This document shows, piece after piece, positions 1 through 8,332 of a stretch of 64,000 nucleotides of DNA. This stretch comes from Paenibacillus sp. FSL H8-0537 (lineage in GTDB: Bacteria; Bacillota; Bacilli; Paenibacillales; Paenibacillaceae). The stretch lies in the NCBI RefSeq assembly GCF_038051995.1, contig NZ_CP150290.1, positions 2,594,001 to 2,658,000 on the forward strand, given 5' to 3'. Under the pieces are notes generated by a model. That model was not told the origin of the DNA, ran no database searches, and saw only the letters and a list, made by a program, of their open reading frames with translations. Position 1 is the stretch's first letter, and each line of letters opens with the position of its first letter. Made by a program: the position numbers and the translations under genes.

Positions 1-10
1 ATTTTTCGCT

Positions 11-240
11 GTCGCACTCTGTGTGAGTGCGTGGATTGAAACGCTTTTATGCCAAACATATTGTTACATATGGAAGCGTCGCACTCTGTGTGAGTGCGTG
101 GATTGAAACAAATCTTTAGACTTGGCCACAGATAACACCCTCTCGTCGCACTCTGTGTGAGTGCGTGGATTGAAACTGCAGAGTCTTTGCATGATCAATG
201 ATAAAAGGTAGTCGCACTATACATGTGCGCATGCAAAAAT
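11..240 (+). CRISPR. CRISPR array 1, three spacers, I-C-like repeat
   Basis: Three identical 32-bp repeats lie at 11-42, 78-109 and 145-176, and a decayed terminal repeat starts at 211. Spacers are 35, 35 and 34 bp. Each repeat begins GTCGCACTC, has a 7-bp stem (CGCACTC/GAGTGCG) with a 5-nt loop, and ends ATTGAAAC, the 8-nt tag typical of crRNAs loaded by type III complexes. The decayed repeat marks the leader-distal end, so transcription runs left to right. Bases 2-10 (TTTTTCGCT) match the bases just before array 2, so they are probably the end of a leader cut by the window edge. Confidence 0.95.
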
Positions 241-260
241 ACTAATCTCCCCAATATGTT

Positions 261-299
261 AAAGGCTTGTAGTATACTCCAGCTGCAAGCCTTTTTTTT
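261..299 (+). terminator. Terminator after CRISPR array 1
   Basis: AAGGCTTG and CAAGCCTT form an inverted repeat with a loop of about 17 nt, followed by a run of eight or more T. It should end the array transcript and isolate it from the cmr operon. The loop contains the first AGTATACT palindrome (271-278). Confidence 0.8.
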
Positions 300-379
300 G
301 TGGAAAATGATCGATACATAGGGAAAATTGGAAGATAATAAATTTAAAAAAGTATACTGATTCCAATTTATAGTATACT
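271..379 (+). promoter_or_regulatory. Three AGTATACT palindromes upstream of the cmr operon
   Basis: The perfect 8-bp palindrome AGTATACT occurs at 271-278, 351-358 and 372-379. The last two start 21 bp apart, two helical turns. Each contains TATACT, which can also serve as a -10 hexamer; TTGGAA at 328-333 could be a -35 for the copy at 353-358 with a 19-bp spacer. They may be an operator, overlapping promoters, or both. The rest of 300-460 is AT-rich and shows no gene. Confidence 0.4.
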
Positions 380-471
380 GTACCTAGCGGAGTGATGCTT
401 AAATCCTCCCATTCTTCCTTTTAGGTAAAATTTTTTATTTTTCGTGAAAAATCATTTGTGAGGTGAGATAT

Positions 472-1866
472 TTGGACTTCAATAAGCGAATTCAACCACC
501 TAATCCGAAAATGGTGAGGGATATTCTTGCCAAGCCTCCTGAAAAAGAGAGTACCGAGTCTTTCCTTATCAGTATTGTTACCCCTATGTTTGGAGGAGGG
601 GAGCAGGCAGGAAAAGTCAACAAGGAAAGACCGGTTCGTGAATCTTCCATTCGTGGACATTTGCGCTTTTGGTGGCGGGCGACTCGGGGAGCTTTTTTCA
701 AAACTGTAGGTGAGCTTAGGGAACGAGAGGTTCAGATTTTTGGCGACACATCAATTCCGAGTAATACCAAGATTCGGGTGAACTATGTCAAAGATGCTCG
801 TTATGGAAATGCTACCAACTTAAATGAACAAAAAAAGCAGGTCATTAGCAAGGAATGGTCTTCATACGCACTTTTCCCTTACAGTCAAATGAATGGTATG
901 AATATGTTAGCTTCATGTACCTTTGAATTGAATGTGCAGACTAGCGACCAAAAAATGATAAAAGATGAGCTTTATCCTGCCCTCTGGGCGTGGATTAATT
1001 TTGGAGGAATAGGCAGCAGAACAAGGCGGGGTTGCGGCAGTCTATATTGCGAAAATTTTTCTCCAAAGCTTTTTCCACAATATAAAACTTATGAAGAATG
1101 GTATAAAGGGGAAGTAGCCAGATTCAATATTGATATGGTCCCATCCGACAACAAACGGGAATGGGCGACCTTGCCTAGCGATATATGTGTTCAACAAAAC
1201 GAAGGCAATATTATAGTTTTATGGAGGAATGCCATTGAGCAATTGAAATCCTTCAGGACCTACAAGGCTAACGGTAAACGGAGTGTTTGGCCGGAAGCTG
1301 ATGCGTTGCGCGATATTACAGGTATGCGGGAAGCAAGGCATGATACGCACCCAAAAGATAAGGGTACTAACATTGCGTTTCCACGTGCTGCAATGGGACT
1401 ACCAATTAATTTTCAATTCAAACAAGATCGTGAGCTATCCCGGTCACATTCCGACAAACGTGAACCCTACACGATACAGCTTCGTCCTGGTGGCAAAAAC
1501 CGGCTTTCATCCCCGCTAATCATAAAGTCGCTTGCGACGAGTGAGACCATGGGCGTTGGGATAATCTTTCAATTAATTCATCCAGATTTGGAAGCTCTGG
1601 ACATCGTTGTTTCAGAGGAATGGACCAAACAAAACGATAAACAATTAAACATAGTCAAGGAACGTATCAAAAAGTATACCCTCACACGAGAACATATTTA
1701 TAAAGAGCTAAACTATTCCAAAAATCCTTATAAAAAAATAAACACAACTTCTGCAATTGAGGCATTTCTACAAAGTGAGGAGGTTAAACAGTGGAAATCG
1801 GAAACTCACAGCCAAAAGACCACACAATCTCGCACGAGAACCAACAAGTATCCCAGCAAAAAATAA
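472..1866 (+). CDS. cmr1: Type III-B CRISPR RAMP protein Cmr1
   Basis: Cmr1 is a Repeat-Associated Mysterious Protein of the Cmr effector that binds crRNA and cleaves target RNA; it sits near the 3' end of the crRNA. The N-terminal segment with RESSIRGHLRFWWRATRG and the later GGIGSRTRRGCG glycine-rich loop are hallmarks of the family. I chose TTG at 472 (464 aa) because AGGTGA at 461-466 is a well-spaced ribosome binding site for it; GTG at 463 lies inside that site and would give 467 aa. It is the first gene of the operon, and cmr2 starts inside its last 76 bases. The Lys/Ser/Thr-rich C-terminal tail probably reflects that overlap. Confidence 0.92.
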   Translation: MDFNKRIQPPNPKMVRDILAKPPEKESTESFLISIVTPMFGGGEQAGKVNKERPVRESSIRGHLRFWWRATRGAFFKTVGELREREVQIFGDTSIPSNTKIRVNYVKDARYGNATNLNEQKKQVISKEWSSYALFPYSQMNGMNMLASCTFELNVQTSDQKMIKDELYPALWAWINFGGIGSRTRRGCGSLYCENFSPKLFPQYKTYEEWYKGEVARFNIDMVPSDNKREWATLPSDICVQQNEGNIIVLWRNAIEQLKSFRTYKANGKRSVWPEADALRDITGMREARHDTHPKDKGTNIAFPRAAMGLPINFQFKQDRELSRSHSDKREPYTIQLRPGGKNRLSSPLIIKSLATSETMGVGIIFQLIHPDLEALDIVVSEEWTKQNDKQLNIVKERIKKYTLTREHIYKELNYSKNPYKKINTTSAIEAFLQSEEVKQWKSETHSQKTTQSRTRTNKYPSKK

Positions 1867-3692
1867 TGCTCTTCTCCATTGGTCCTGTGCAGGAATTTAT
1901 TGCCCAGGCACGTAAGACGCGGGATCTGTGGTTTGGGTCGCATGTATTATCCGAGATTAGCAAGGCAGCCGCCCGTCAATTAGTGGAAGTTCACAAAGCC
2001 AGAATGATCTTCCCCTATTTAAATCAAGAAATGCTGGAACAAGGTGTTGATAACCTTATAGTTGCGAATAAAGTCGTTGCGATTGTTAATACCAGCAATC
2101 CGAAACAAGTCGCGTTGGATGTAAGACGGGCTGTGACCTTGAAATGGCTGAATTACGCTAAGGATGCCAAGGAACATCTGGGCACCAGCATCATTGGCCC
2201 CATGTGGGATAGACAAGTCAAGGATTTTGTTGAGTTTTATGCTGTGTGGTGTACTCTTCATCATGAGGATCAATATTCCGAAACGTTAAAAAAAGCAGAG
2301 CAACTTATGTCAGCACGCAAAACCTTGCGTGATTTTAAACCCAACGAACCCGCCGATTTGCTTGGTGATCCTAAATCCAGTCTGGATGGTGGAAGAGAGT
2401 CTGTTCTGAAATTAAAGAAAAATGGTGAATATCAGCGTTTAGGCATTAAGCCAAGTGAATATCTAGATTCCATTTCACTGGTTAAACGTGTTTCCAATCG
2501 CACTCTGGAAGAAAAAAGAAATTTTAGATCCGTATGCCAGGTTGCTTTTCGACAGTTTACAGATGCACTGGCTCAGGAACAGCACCAAAATCTTCGTGAG
2601 CAGGCGAACAGTTACATAAAAGAAATCGTCAGTAAACTGAAATCTATGGGGATGGAACAAAACAAACTAAATAAATTTGATTTAGAAAACGCATATGATT
2701 TCTTTTATCCGAATCGAATAGAAGAGGCCATTATAGAGCTGATGCCGGCAGTGAGGGCTTATCAAATGTTGGAAGACAACGTCCATATCCAACTGACTGA
2801 TACCTTTACTGAAAAATTGAATAATTTACTCGCCAATACGAGTATGCGGCCTACATCCTATTACGCGCTGCTGGTTGGAGATGGCGACCATATGGGAGAT
2901 TGCTTGCGAAATATGAAGTCGATTAAACAGCATCAGGAGTTCACACGTAAACTTTCCGATTTCGCTTCGGCTGTTGATACCATTGTTACAGAGAAATGCT
3001 CAGGGCAAATGATTTACAGCGGTGGTGACGATCTGATGGCCATTCTCCCGCTGCATCATTGTCTGAAAGCAGCACGTTCTATCCAACAAGCATTTACAAG
3101 TCAAATGAATGCAGCTGTACCTGAACATATTCGCCGCCCCACCTTATCTATTGGAGTAACCATTGTGCATATGGTGGAGCCGCTGGAACAATCGCTTAAG
3201 CTCGCGAGAGCTGCGGAGAAGCTGGCAAAACAGAAACGGAATGAACTGGCTGTTCATTTTCAAAAACGAAGCGGAAGTGAAGAAATGCGAGTTAGTCTTC
3301 CTTTTGAGCCGGATCCCGTGAAGAGCATCGTTCAGCTGCAGTTGTTATATAAAAAAGGATATATTTCATCTTCATTTGCCTATGATCTGAGAAAACTGCA
3401 TACAGAATATCTCCAACTTGAGCAAGTGGGGTCAAGTATCCCGGACAATGAGCTGCTCCCATTGCTGGAGCTTGAAATTCGTCGTCTGCTTCTTAAGAAA
3501 AAAACAGAGGGAGTCCCTAAGGAAAAAGTCAGTGGATTCGTATTACGTAAAATCATGACTATTTTCGTCGGACTGTCATCAGCCGGAGAGTCTCAACAAC
3601 AGCCCCTAAGCATGTTGAACCGACTTGCAGAACAAAGTATTCTCGCCATAACCCTTAAGAAAGTAGGTGAAACTGATGGAACATACGATTAA
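1791..3692 (+). CDS. cas10: Type III-B Cas10 (Cmr2), GGDD cyclase without visible HD domain
   Basis: This is the large subunit of the Cmr complex. When target RNA is bound, Cas10 palm domains make cyclic oligoadenylates that activate ancillary effectors. The protein (633 aa) begins almost at once with the Cmr2 signature IGPVQEFIAQARKTRDLW. A first palm segment has D364-G-D366, and the second carries G411-G412-D413-D414 in YSGGDDLMA, so the cyclase centre looks intact. I see no N-terminal HD nuclease domain and no CxxC zinc finger; the protein is short compared with HD-containing Cmr2 of archaea. GTG 1791 follows GAGGAGG at 7-8 nt, a strong start. It overlaps cmr1 by 76 bp and cmr3 by 17 bp. 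Confidence 0.95.
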   Translation: MEIGNSQPKDHTISHENQQVSQQKIMLFSIGPVQEFIAQARKTRDLWFGSHVLSEISKAAARQLVEVHKARMIFPYLNQEMLEQGVDNLIVANKVVAIVNTSNPKQVALDVRRAVTLKWLNYAKDAKEHLGTSIIGPMWDRQVKDFVEFYAVWCTLHHEDQYSETLKKAEQLMSARKTLRDFKPNEPADLLGDPKSSLDGGRESVLKLKKNGEYQRLGIKPSEYLDSISLVKRVSNRTLEEKRNFRSVCQVAFRQFTDALAQEQHQNLREQANSYIKEIVSKLKSMGMEQNKLNKFDLENAYDFFYPNRIEEAIIELMPAVRAYQMLEDNVHIQLTDTFTEKLNNLLANTSMRPTSYYALLVGDGDHMGDCLRNMKSIKQHQEFTRKLSDFASAVDTIVTEKCSGQMIYSGGDDLMAILPLHHCLKAARSIQQAFTSQMNAAVPEHIRRPTLSIGVTIVHMVEPLEQSLKLARAAEKLAKQKRNELAVHFQKRSGSEEMRVSLPFEPDPVKSIVQLQLLYKKGYISSSFAYDLRKLHTEYLQLEQVGSSIPDNELLPLLELEIRRLLLKKKTEGVPKEKVSGFVLRKIMTIFVGLSSAGESQQQPLSMLNRLAEQSILAITLKKVGETDGTYD

Positions 3693-4974
3693 GATTCAAC
3701 CACTTGATCCACTTATGATCCGTGATGGACGGCCTTTTGGCAAAACAGCAGGTGCCCGTGCACACACATTAGATACAGTTACTCCGGGGGTAGTAGCTGG
3801 AACACTACGAAGCTTGTTAAGGCAGGAAATTCTAAACAAGGATATATCAGTTTCCACAAATAAGAAAGGTTCCCCTGTTTCCCAAATAACTGTGCGCGGA
3901 CCATTGTATACACTCGGGGAGAGTGTGTATTTCCCAATGCCCCAGGATGTGGGATTTTACGAACCCGATGCTTCTGATCAAGGAGCTGTGACTTTTTTGA
4001 GGAGGCCTGTCGAGGAAAAAGAACATCAAGATGAAATGGGATTTGGGTTTCTGGGCACAGGTGTAACCGGACTTCATGAAGACAAGCTTTGGCCTGTTCA
4101 GATGCCCGTAGAATTATTGAAACCTCTTAAATCACCTCCAGCCTACATTTCAGCGGATCTGATGATTAGATGGTTGTGTGATGAACTTAATGAGGAGCAG
4201 TGGAGTAAGAAGGTTGATTCCTGGGGATCGACAAAGCAAAGTAGCAGTTTTATTGAAGCGTTCCCTAAGGAAATTCGTACACACACGGCTATAGATGAAA
4301 CAACTTATACGGCTAAAGATAAACAGCTATTCTCGACAGAGTCTCTTGTATTGCCCCCAGATTTATCGTTTATTGCCAAATTCAAAACACCGGAGTGGCT
4401 TGAGCTTACGAAAGATATTAATCAGTTACATTCATTTGGAGGTAAACGTCGGCTTGCCCATTTTCAAGAGTTAACTAGTACAGATTGTTCAGAAGATATC
4501 TGGACATGTCCCGATGCTATTTTACAAGCAGTAGAGAAACAGACTGTAACGCAACAAACCACCTATTTACGCATGGTGTTGGCTACACCTGCATTCTTCT
4601 CTAAAGGGTGGATACCTGGCTGGTTGGATGAGCATCTGGAATCAACGGACAAGCTGAAGCTTGATCACCAAGAACAATGCCCTCCGCTGGTTAAACTTAA
4701 GCTTCGTTGGGCCTGTGTTCCGCATTGGAATGCGGTATCCGGCTGGAGCTACGGAGCTAAGAAACCCAAGGCTGTGAGAAGGATGGCACCAGCTGGAAGT
4801 GTCTACTTTTTTGAAGTGCTGGAGGGGGATCCTGTGGAATTCGTCAGGAAATTTTGGCTGCAATCGATGTCAGACAGGGATCGTCGGCTTGCTTTTTTTG
4901 ATAAGGAAGACGGTTATGGACTGGCTACATGGGGCATCTGGACCCCGCAGAAATCCAAGGAGGATACCCAATGA
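3676..4974 (+). CDS. cmr3: Type III-B CRISPR RAMP protein Cmr3
   Basis: Cmr3 binds the 5' tag of the crRNA and contacts Cas10 at the base of the complex. The family signature is at the N-terminus: IQPLDPLMIRDGRPFG, with TVTPGVVAGTLRS after it, the usual 'RDGRPF' and 'P..vaGalR' pattern. ATG 3676 (432 aa) is preferred over GTG 3667 because AGGTGA at 3665-3670 is spaced 5 nt from it. The start lies inside the end of cas10, and the stop overlaps the cmr4 start, so translation is probably coupled. Confidence 0.92.
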   Translation: MEHTIKIQPLDPLMIRDGRPFGKTAGARAHTLDTVTPGVVAGTLRSLLRQEILNKDISVSTNKKGSPVSQITVRGPLYTLGESVYFPMPQDVGFYEPDASDQGAVTFLRRPVEEKEHQDEMGFGFLGTGVTGLHEDKLWPVQMPVELLKPLKSPPAYISADLMIRWLCDELNEEQWSKKVDSWGSTKQSSSFIEAFPKEIRTHTAIDETTYTAKDKQLFSTESLVLPPDLSFIAKFKTPEWLELTKDINQLHSFGGKRRLAHFQELTSTDCSEDIWTCPDAILQAVEKQTVTQQTTYLRMVLATPAFFSKGWIPGWLDEHLESTDKLKLDHQEQCPPLVKLKLRWACVPHWNAVSGWSYGAKKPKAVRRMAPAGSVYFFEVLEGDPVEFVRKFWLQSMSDRDRRLAFFDKEDGYGLATWGIWTPQKSKEDTQ

Positions 4975-5927
4975 AAACAGATAATGTGATCTATATGCTG
5001 CATTGCATGACTCCGGTTCATGTTGGAGCAGGGCAAGGTGTTGGTGCAATTGATATGCCAATGATTCGAGAAAAAGTGACTCAGTGGCCATACATCCCCG
5101 GTTCAAGTATCAAGGGTGTGCATCGAGATTATTTCCGTAACAATGCTGGGCTATCTTCTGATGCTTATGTGAATATAGCTTTTGGAAAAGAAAGCTCTGG
5201 GAGTGATACGGACGGTGGCGCTGCAGGTGCGCTAGTGATGTCGGATGCCAGAATATTGGTCTTCCCTGTGGCGAGCGGTCATGGCACATTTGCGTATGTG
5301 ACTTGTCCACTTGTTCTTAAGCGGCTGCATCGTGACTTAAAGGCTACCCATATGGACATGCCGGGAATTCACAATATTCTCGATAAAGTTAATCTTCTAC
5401 AGAAAACCGCGCTTGTTCATGAAGACAGCAAGCTGTTATTTCAGGCAGAGGGGACAAATAGCGGCTCTTCAACGGATACATTGTCTCTGGATGAGTTTAA
5501 GTTTGAAGCTGAAAAAAATCCTGAATTTACGGAATGGGCATCCTCTCTGGCAAAGCAAATCTTTCCTGAAGATGATACCATTTCACAAACGATGTTAACT
5601 GAGCGAATTGTGTTGGTTAGCGACGAAGCATTTCAATATTTTGTAACAATGTGCAGTGAGATTGTACCCCGTATTCGAATGGATACCAACACAAAAACCG
5701 TTGGGCAGGGTGCATTGTGGAATGAAGAATATTTGCCAGCGGAAGCCATTCTATATGGAATCATATGGTGCGACACCAGTTTGAGTGGAAAAAGCAGTTT
5801 GAAAAATCAGGATGAAAATTTGTTATCAAAGCTTCCTGATCAAGCATTTCTCCAAATCGGTGGCAATGCTACTGTTGGCAAAGGGCGTGTACGTTGCAAC
5901 TATATCCAGAGAGGTGCAGCCAAATGA
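4971..5927 (+). CDS. cmr4: Type III-B backbone RAMP Cmr4, target-RNA nuclease subunit
   Basis: Cmr4 forms the repeated backbone of the Cmr filament and cuts bound target RNA at 6-nt intervals. The protein (318 aa) has the N-terminal HVGAGQGVGAIDMPMIRE segment; D28 in it sits where the catalytic Asp of Pyrococcus Cmr4 (D26) is found. The glycine-rich IPGSSIKGVHRDYF loop is the crRNA-binding RAMP motif, and a second Gly-rich loop, GGNATVGKGRVR, is at the C-terminus. ATG 4971 follows AAGGAGG and overlaps the cmr3 stop by 4 bp; an upstream in-frame ATG at 4929 lies inside cmr3 without a good ribosome site. Target RNA cleavage is therefore expected to be intact. Confidence 0.94.
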   Translation: MKTDNVIYMLHCMTPVHVGAGQGVGAIDMPMIREKVTQWPYIPGSSIKGVHRDYFRNNAGLSSDAYVNIAFGKESSGSDTDGGAAGALVMSDARILVFPVASGHGTFAYVTCPLVLKRLHRDLKATHMDMPGIHNILDKVNLLQKTALVHEDSKLLFQAEGTNSGSSTDTLSLDEFKFEAEKNPEFTEWASSLAKQIFPEDDTISQTMLTERIVLVSDEAFQYFVTMCSEIVPRIRMDTNTKTVGQGALWNEEYLPAEAILYGIIWCDTSLSGKSSLKNQDENLLSKLPDQAFLQIGGNATVGKGRVRCNYIQRGAAK

Positions 5928-6292
5928 AATCCATCACACATACCTATGCCGTTCAAGCTCTAAACAGCATACGCAACGTACAGATGAAGGAGCACGAAAA
6001 ATACAGCAAAGACTATGGGAGATTGTGTATTTCTTTCCCTTCCATGGTACAGGTTAACGGACTGCGCTTAACCGTTGCTTTTTTTCAAAGTAAATCTGTT
6101 AAGGAGCCTTGTCATGCCGATTTTATAAATGATCTGGGGAAAGCCCTTGATACTGATCTATTTTCAGATTTGCCATCCGGGGTTACAGAATACGGAAAGC
6201 TGACCAAACATTCGCTGGATGCAGCGGTCTGGTTTAAACGATATGCAGAAGCTATTCTGAAAGTGGATGCGGCTGAAATGGCAGAAGACTAA
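5924..6292 (+). CDS. cmr5: Type III-B small subunit Cmr5
   Basis: Cmr5 is the small alpha-helical subunit that forms the inner filament against Cmr4 and Cas10. The 122-aa product is of family length, with an N-terminal helix (YAVQALNSIRN) and a KEHEKYSKDYGRLCISFPSMV segment typical of the family. ATG 5924 overlaps the cmr4 TGA as ATGA and is preceded by GAGAGGTG. A longer reading from 5894 has no support. Confidence 0.9.
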   Translation: MKSITHTYAVQALNSIRNVQMKEHEKYSKDYGRLCISFPSMVQVNGLRLTVAFFQSKSVKEPCHADFINDLGKALDTDLFSDLPSGVTEYGKLTKHSLDAAVWFKRYAEAILKVDAAEMAED

Positions 6293-6315
6293 GTTACAGG
6301 AGAGGAGGAAGCGAA

Positions 6316-7149
6316 ATGAATGTATATCTGGCACTTTCGAAAGGATTTGGGCTTGAATCCGGTCGCTCCGACTCCCCGAACCTTTTGAATATTATTCAAA
6401 GTTCCCAGGACACGGGTAGCGCCAAAACAAGGTTTTATCAAGACGTCATTCGTCAGTCTAAAGAAAAGTGGGCATCTCCCTTATACCAGAAGGGCTATAA
6501 ACTCCGTTATGATCAAATGAAGGAGGCCTTGGTGGGAAGTTTGTCTTCTAATCGTATAATTACGTTGGAAATGGAGAACGTTTCTCCAATGGTTGTCGGT
6601 CACGGAGGTGTATCAGTGCTCGAAACGTCGCTGATGCTGCACCGCACCTACGGTGTTCCCTATATCCCGGGCAGTACTCTGAAAGGGTTAACAGCCCAGT
6701 ACTGTCGTCGCCTTCTTGGTGTAGATAATCCTTTGTTTCAAGAGGGACAGCCCTATTACACAGCTTTATTCGGATCAACATCCAACGCTGGATATATTGA
6801 ATTCCATGATGCGTGGATCACGCCGGACAGCCTAGCCTCCTCCTTGTTGTTGGACGTTCTGACCCCTCATCATCAGAAGTACAATTCAATTCGACCAGAC
6901 AATAAGCAAAACTATGCTGATTTCGCTCCGCGTGATGACGATGATCCTGTACCGATTCCGTTTCTCGCTGTGAGAGGTCAGTTCCGCATTATGCTCACTT
7001 GTCCGGATCATGCTTTGCCAGAGGATCATGCAGAGCAATGGCTGTCGATCGCCCAAGAGATTTTGATGCATGCACTTGAGAAAGAGGGCGTCGGGGGGAA
7101 AACAAATGCTGGATACGGCATAATGCGATTAAAAAAGGGGGAGGGGTAG
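6316..7149 (+). CDS. cmr6: Type III-B CRISPR RAMP protein Cmr6
   Basis: Cmr6 caps the Cmr4 filament together with Cmr1 and helps bind the 3' part of crRNA. The 277-aa protein shows the RAMP glycine-rich loop YIPGSTLKGLTAQYCRRLL around residues 113-132 and the C-terminal GVGGKTNAGYG loop, both Cmr6 hallmarks. The start has a strong AGGAGAGGAGG site. It is 23 bp after cmr5 and 6 bp before the DUF6602-like gene, in one operon. Confidence 0.93.
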   Translation: MNVYLALSKGFGLESGRSDSPNLLNIIQSSQDTGSAKTRFYQDVIRQSKEKWASPLYQKGYKLRYDQMKEALVGSLSSNRIITLEMENVSPMVVGHGGVSVLETSLMLHRTYGVPYIPGSTLKGLTAQYCRRLLGVDNPLFQEGQPYYTALFGSTSNAGYIEFHDAWITPDSLASSLLLDVLTPHHQKYNSIRPDNKQNYADFAPRDDDDPVPIPFLAVRGQFRIMLTCPDHALPEDHAEQWLSIAQEILMHALEKEGVGGKTNAGYGIMRLKKGEG

Positions 7150-7155
7150 GTAATC

Positions 7156-8175
7156 ATGGCTAAAAATAAAAAACAAGCCAAGTCAGAGGAACAAGTGGAA
7201 AAGGATATTAAGAAAGAAGAGCAAGAAATTATCCGTGAGATTGGTCAAAATTATGTTCAATTGGAGAAGAGTATTTCCAGCCAACTGCGTGTAAGCATCA
7301 AAAAGCATCACGTAACCAATGGTACATTTCGTGAAGATATATGGAAGACACTTTTTGAGCAGATTATCCCTCGCAAATTTACGATTGAACAGTCCGTATT
7401 CATTATTGATTCCAATGGAAAAGTATCCAAGGAAGTTGATCTGGCTATTTTTGATGAACAGTATACCCCCTATATTTTTCGCCTGGGCCGTATTAAATAT
7501 GTTCCGATTGAGGCTGTTGCTGTTGTCGTACAGTGCAAAAGCAACAATGTAACAGGAAAAAAGAACCTCCAGAATTTAACCGAATGGGCTGCAAGTATAA
7601 CTAAACTGAGAACGTCGTTAAAATCAATTTCTAGGATGCATGCCTATATGGCTTTGGGCGAATATGCCTATGAAGTCAATAAAGATGGCGAGAGCTTGAA
7701 TCTTGGAGATGGAAAATCTCTAACACAAACATCCACTCGTCCGATTCAAATTCTATGTCATATTCGGGACAAAAGTGCCAACGATTTCATTGAGCCTTTT
7801 GACATCAATATCTGCCCTGATGAGAACGGTGATCGCTTGAAAGTCAAAATCTCTTCGGACTTGAAAACACTACCTGCTTGGTACGATAAATTGAATCATG
7901 TGAATGATCAGAAATATAAAAACATTAGAGAGCCGTTTAAAGTGGACAATCAATCGAAAGATTTCAACGACGTTTTGAAAATTGATAATTACCGTGTCTA
8001 TGGTGGAGCAGAAGGCGAAAAGGAAGAGATTTCCCTGCTTTCACTTACGTTTCAATTAAATCAATTACTTATGCTTATAAATAATCCAATTTTGTTCCCT
8101 CATATGGCTTATGTGAAAATGTTTAATGATGAGTTTGAACCGTCTGATGCAGGTGCGAATGTGAAGCTCACATGA
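7156..8175 (+). CDS. DUF6602-like PD-(D/E)XK nuclease candidate, last gene of the cmr operon
   Basis: This 339-aa protein is not a Cmr subunit. After a charged, probably coiled N-terminus (residues 1-40), it has the DUF6602 layout: a helix with R59-E60, the segment PRKFTIEQSVFIIDSNGKVS, then EVDLAIFD (D95), VPIEAV (E119) and VVVQCKS (Q126, K128). This matches a PD-(D/E)XK core with Gln in place of the usual Glu, a form also found in Mrr-type enzymes (QxK). I see no CARF, SAVED or HEPN motif. It starts 6 bp after cmr6 with a GGAGGGG site and ends 157 bp before array 2, so it belongs to the defence operon. Role is inferred: an ancillary DNA nuclease or a regulator built on that fold. Family assignment is from memory of the motif pattern. 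Confidence 0.65.
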   Translation: MAKNKKQAKSEEQVEKDIKKEEQEIIREIGQNYVQLEKSISSQLRVSIKKHHVTNGTFREDIWKTLFEQIIPRKFTIEQSVFIIDSNGKVSKEVDLAIFDEQYTPYIFRLGRIKYVPIEAVAVVVQCKSNNVTGKKNLQNLTEWAASITKLRTSLKSISRMHAYMALGEYAYEVNKDGESLNLGDGKSLTQTSTRPIQILCHIRDKSANDFIEPFDINICPDENGDRLKVKISSDLKTLPAWYDKLNHVNDQKYKNIREPFKVDNQSKDFNDVLKIDNYRVYGGAEGEKEEISLLSLTFQLNQLLMLINNPILFPHMAYVKMFNDEFEPSDAGANVKLT

Positions 8176-8332
8176 AATCCCTAGGGGATTCGCACCTCGA
8201 AATTTGTCGAAACAAGGGTGAAATGAGTCGGTTCTTTAAAAGTCAAGACTTTTCTGTGGATATGTTAGCATTATTTTCTTGCGATTGAGACAATTGAATG
8301 CCATAATAACACTTATTTATCTGTTTTTCGCT
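8176..8332 (+). promoter_or_regulatory. Leader of CRISPR array 2
   Basis: This AT-rich stretch separates the nuclease-like gene from the first repeat and contains no ORF. It opens with a perfect inverted repeat (AATCCC, 3-nt loop, GGGATT, 8176-8190) directly after the stop codon, with no T-run behind it. It ends TTTTTCGCT (8324-8332), identical to the bases before array 1. Calling it a leader follows from that match and from the decay of repeats at the other end of the array. Confidence 0.6.

Noticed and set aside
463..471. GTG 463 as the start of cmr1
   Set aside because: It lies within the AGGTGA ribosome site; TTG 472 is correctly spaced from that site.
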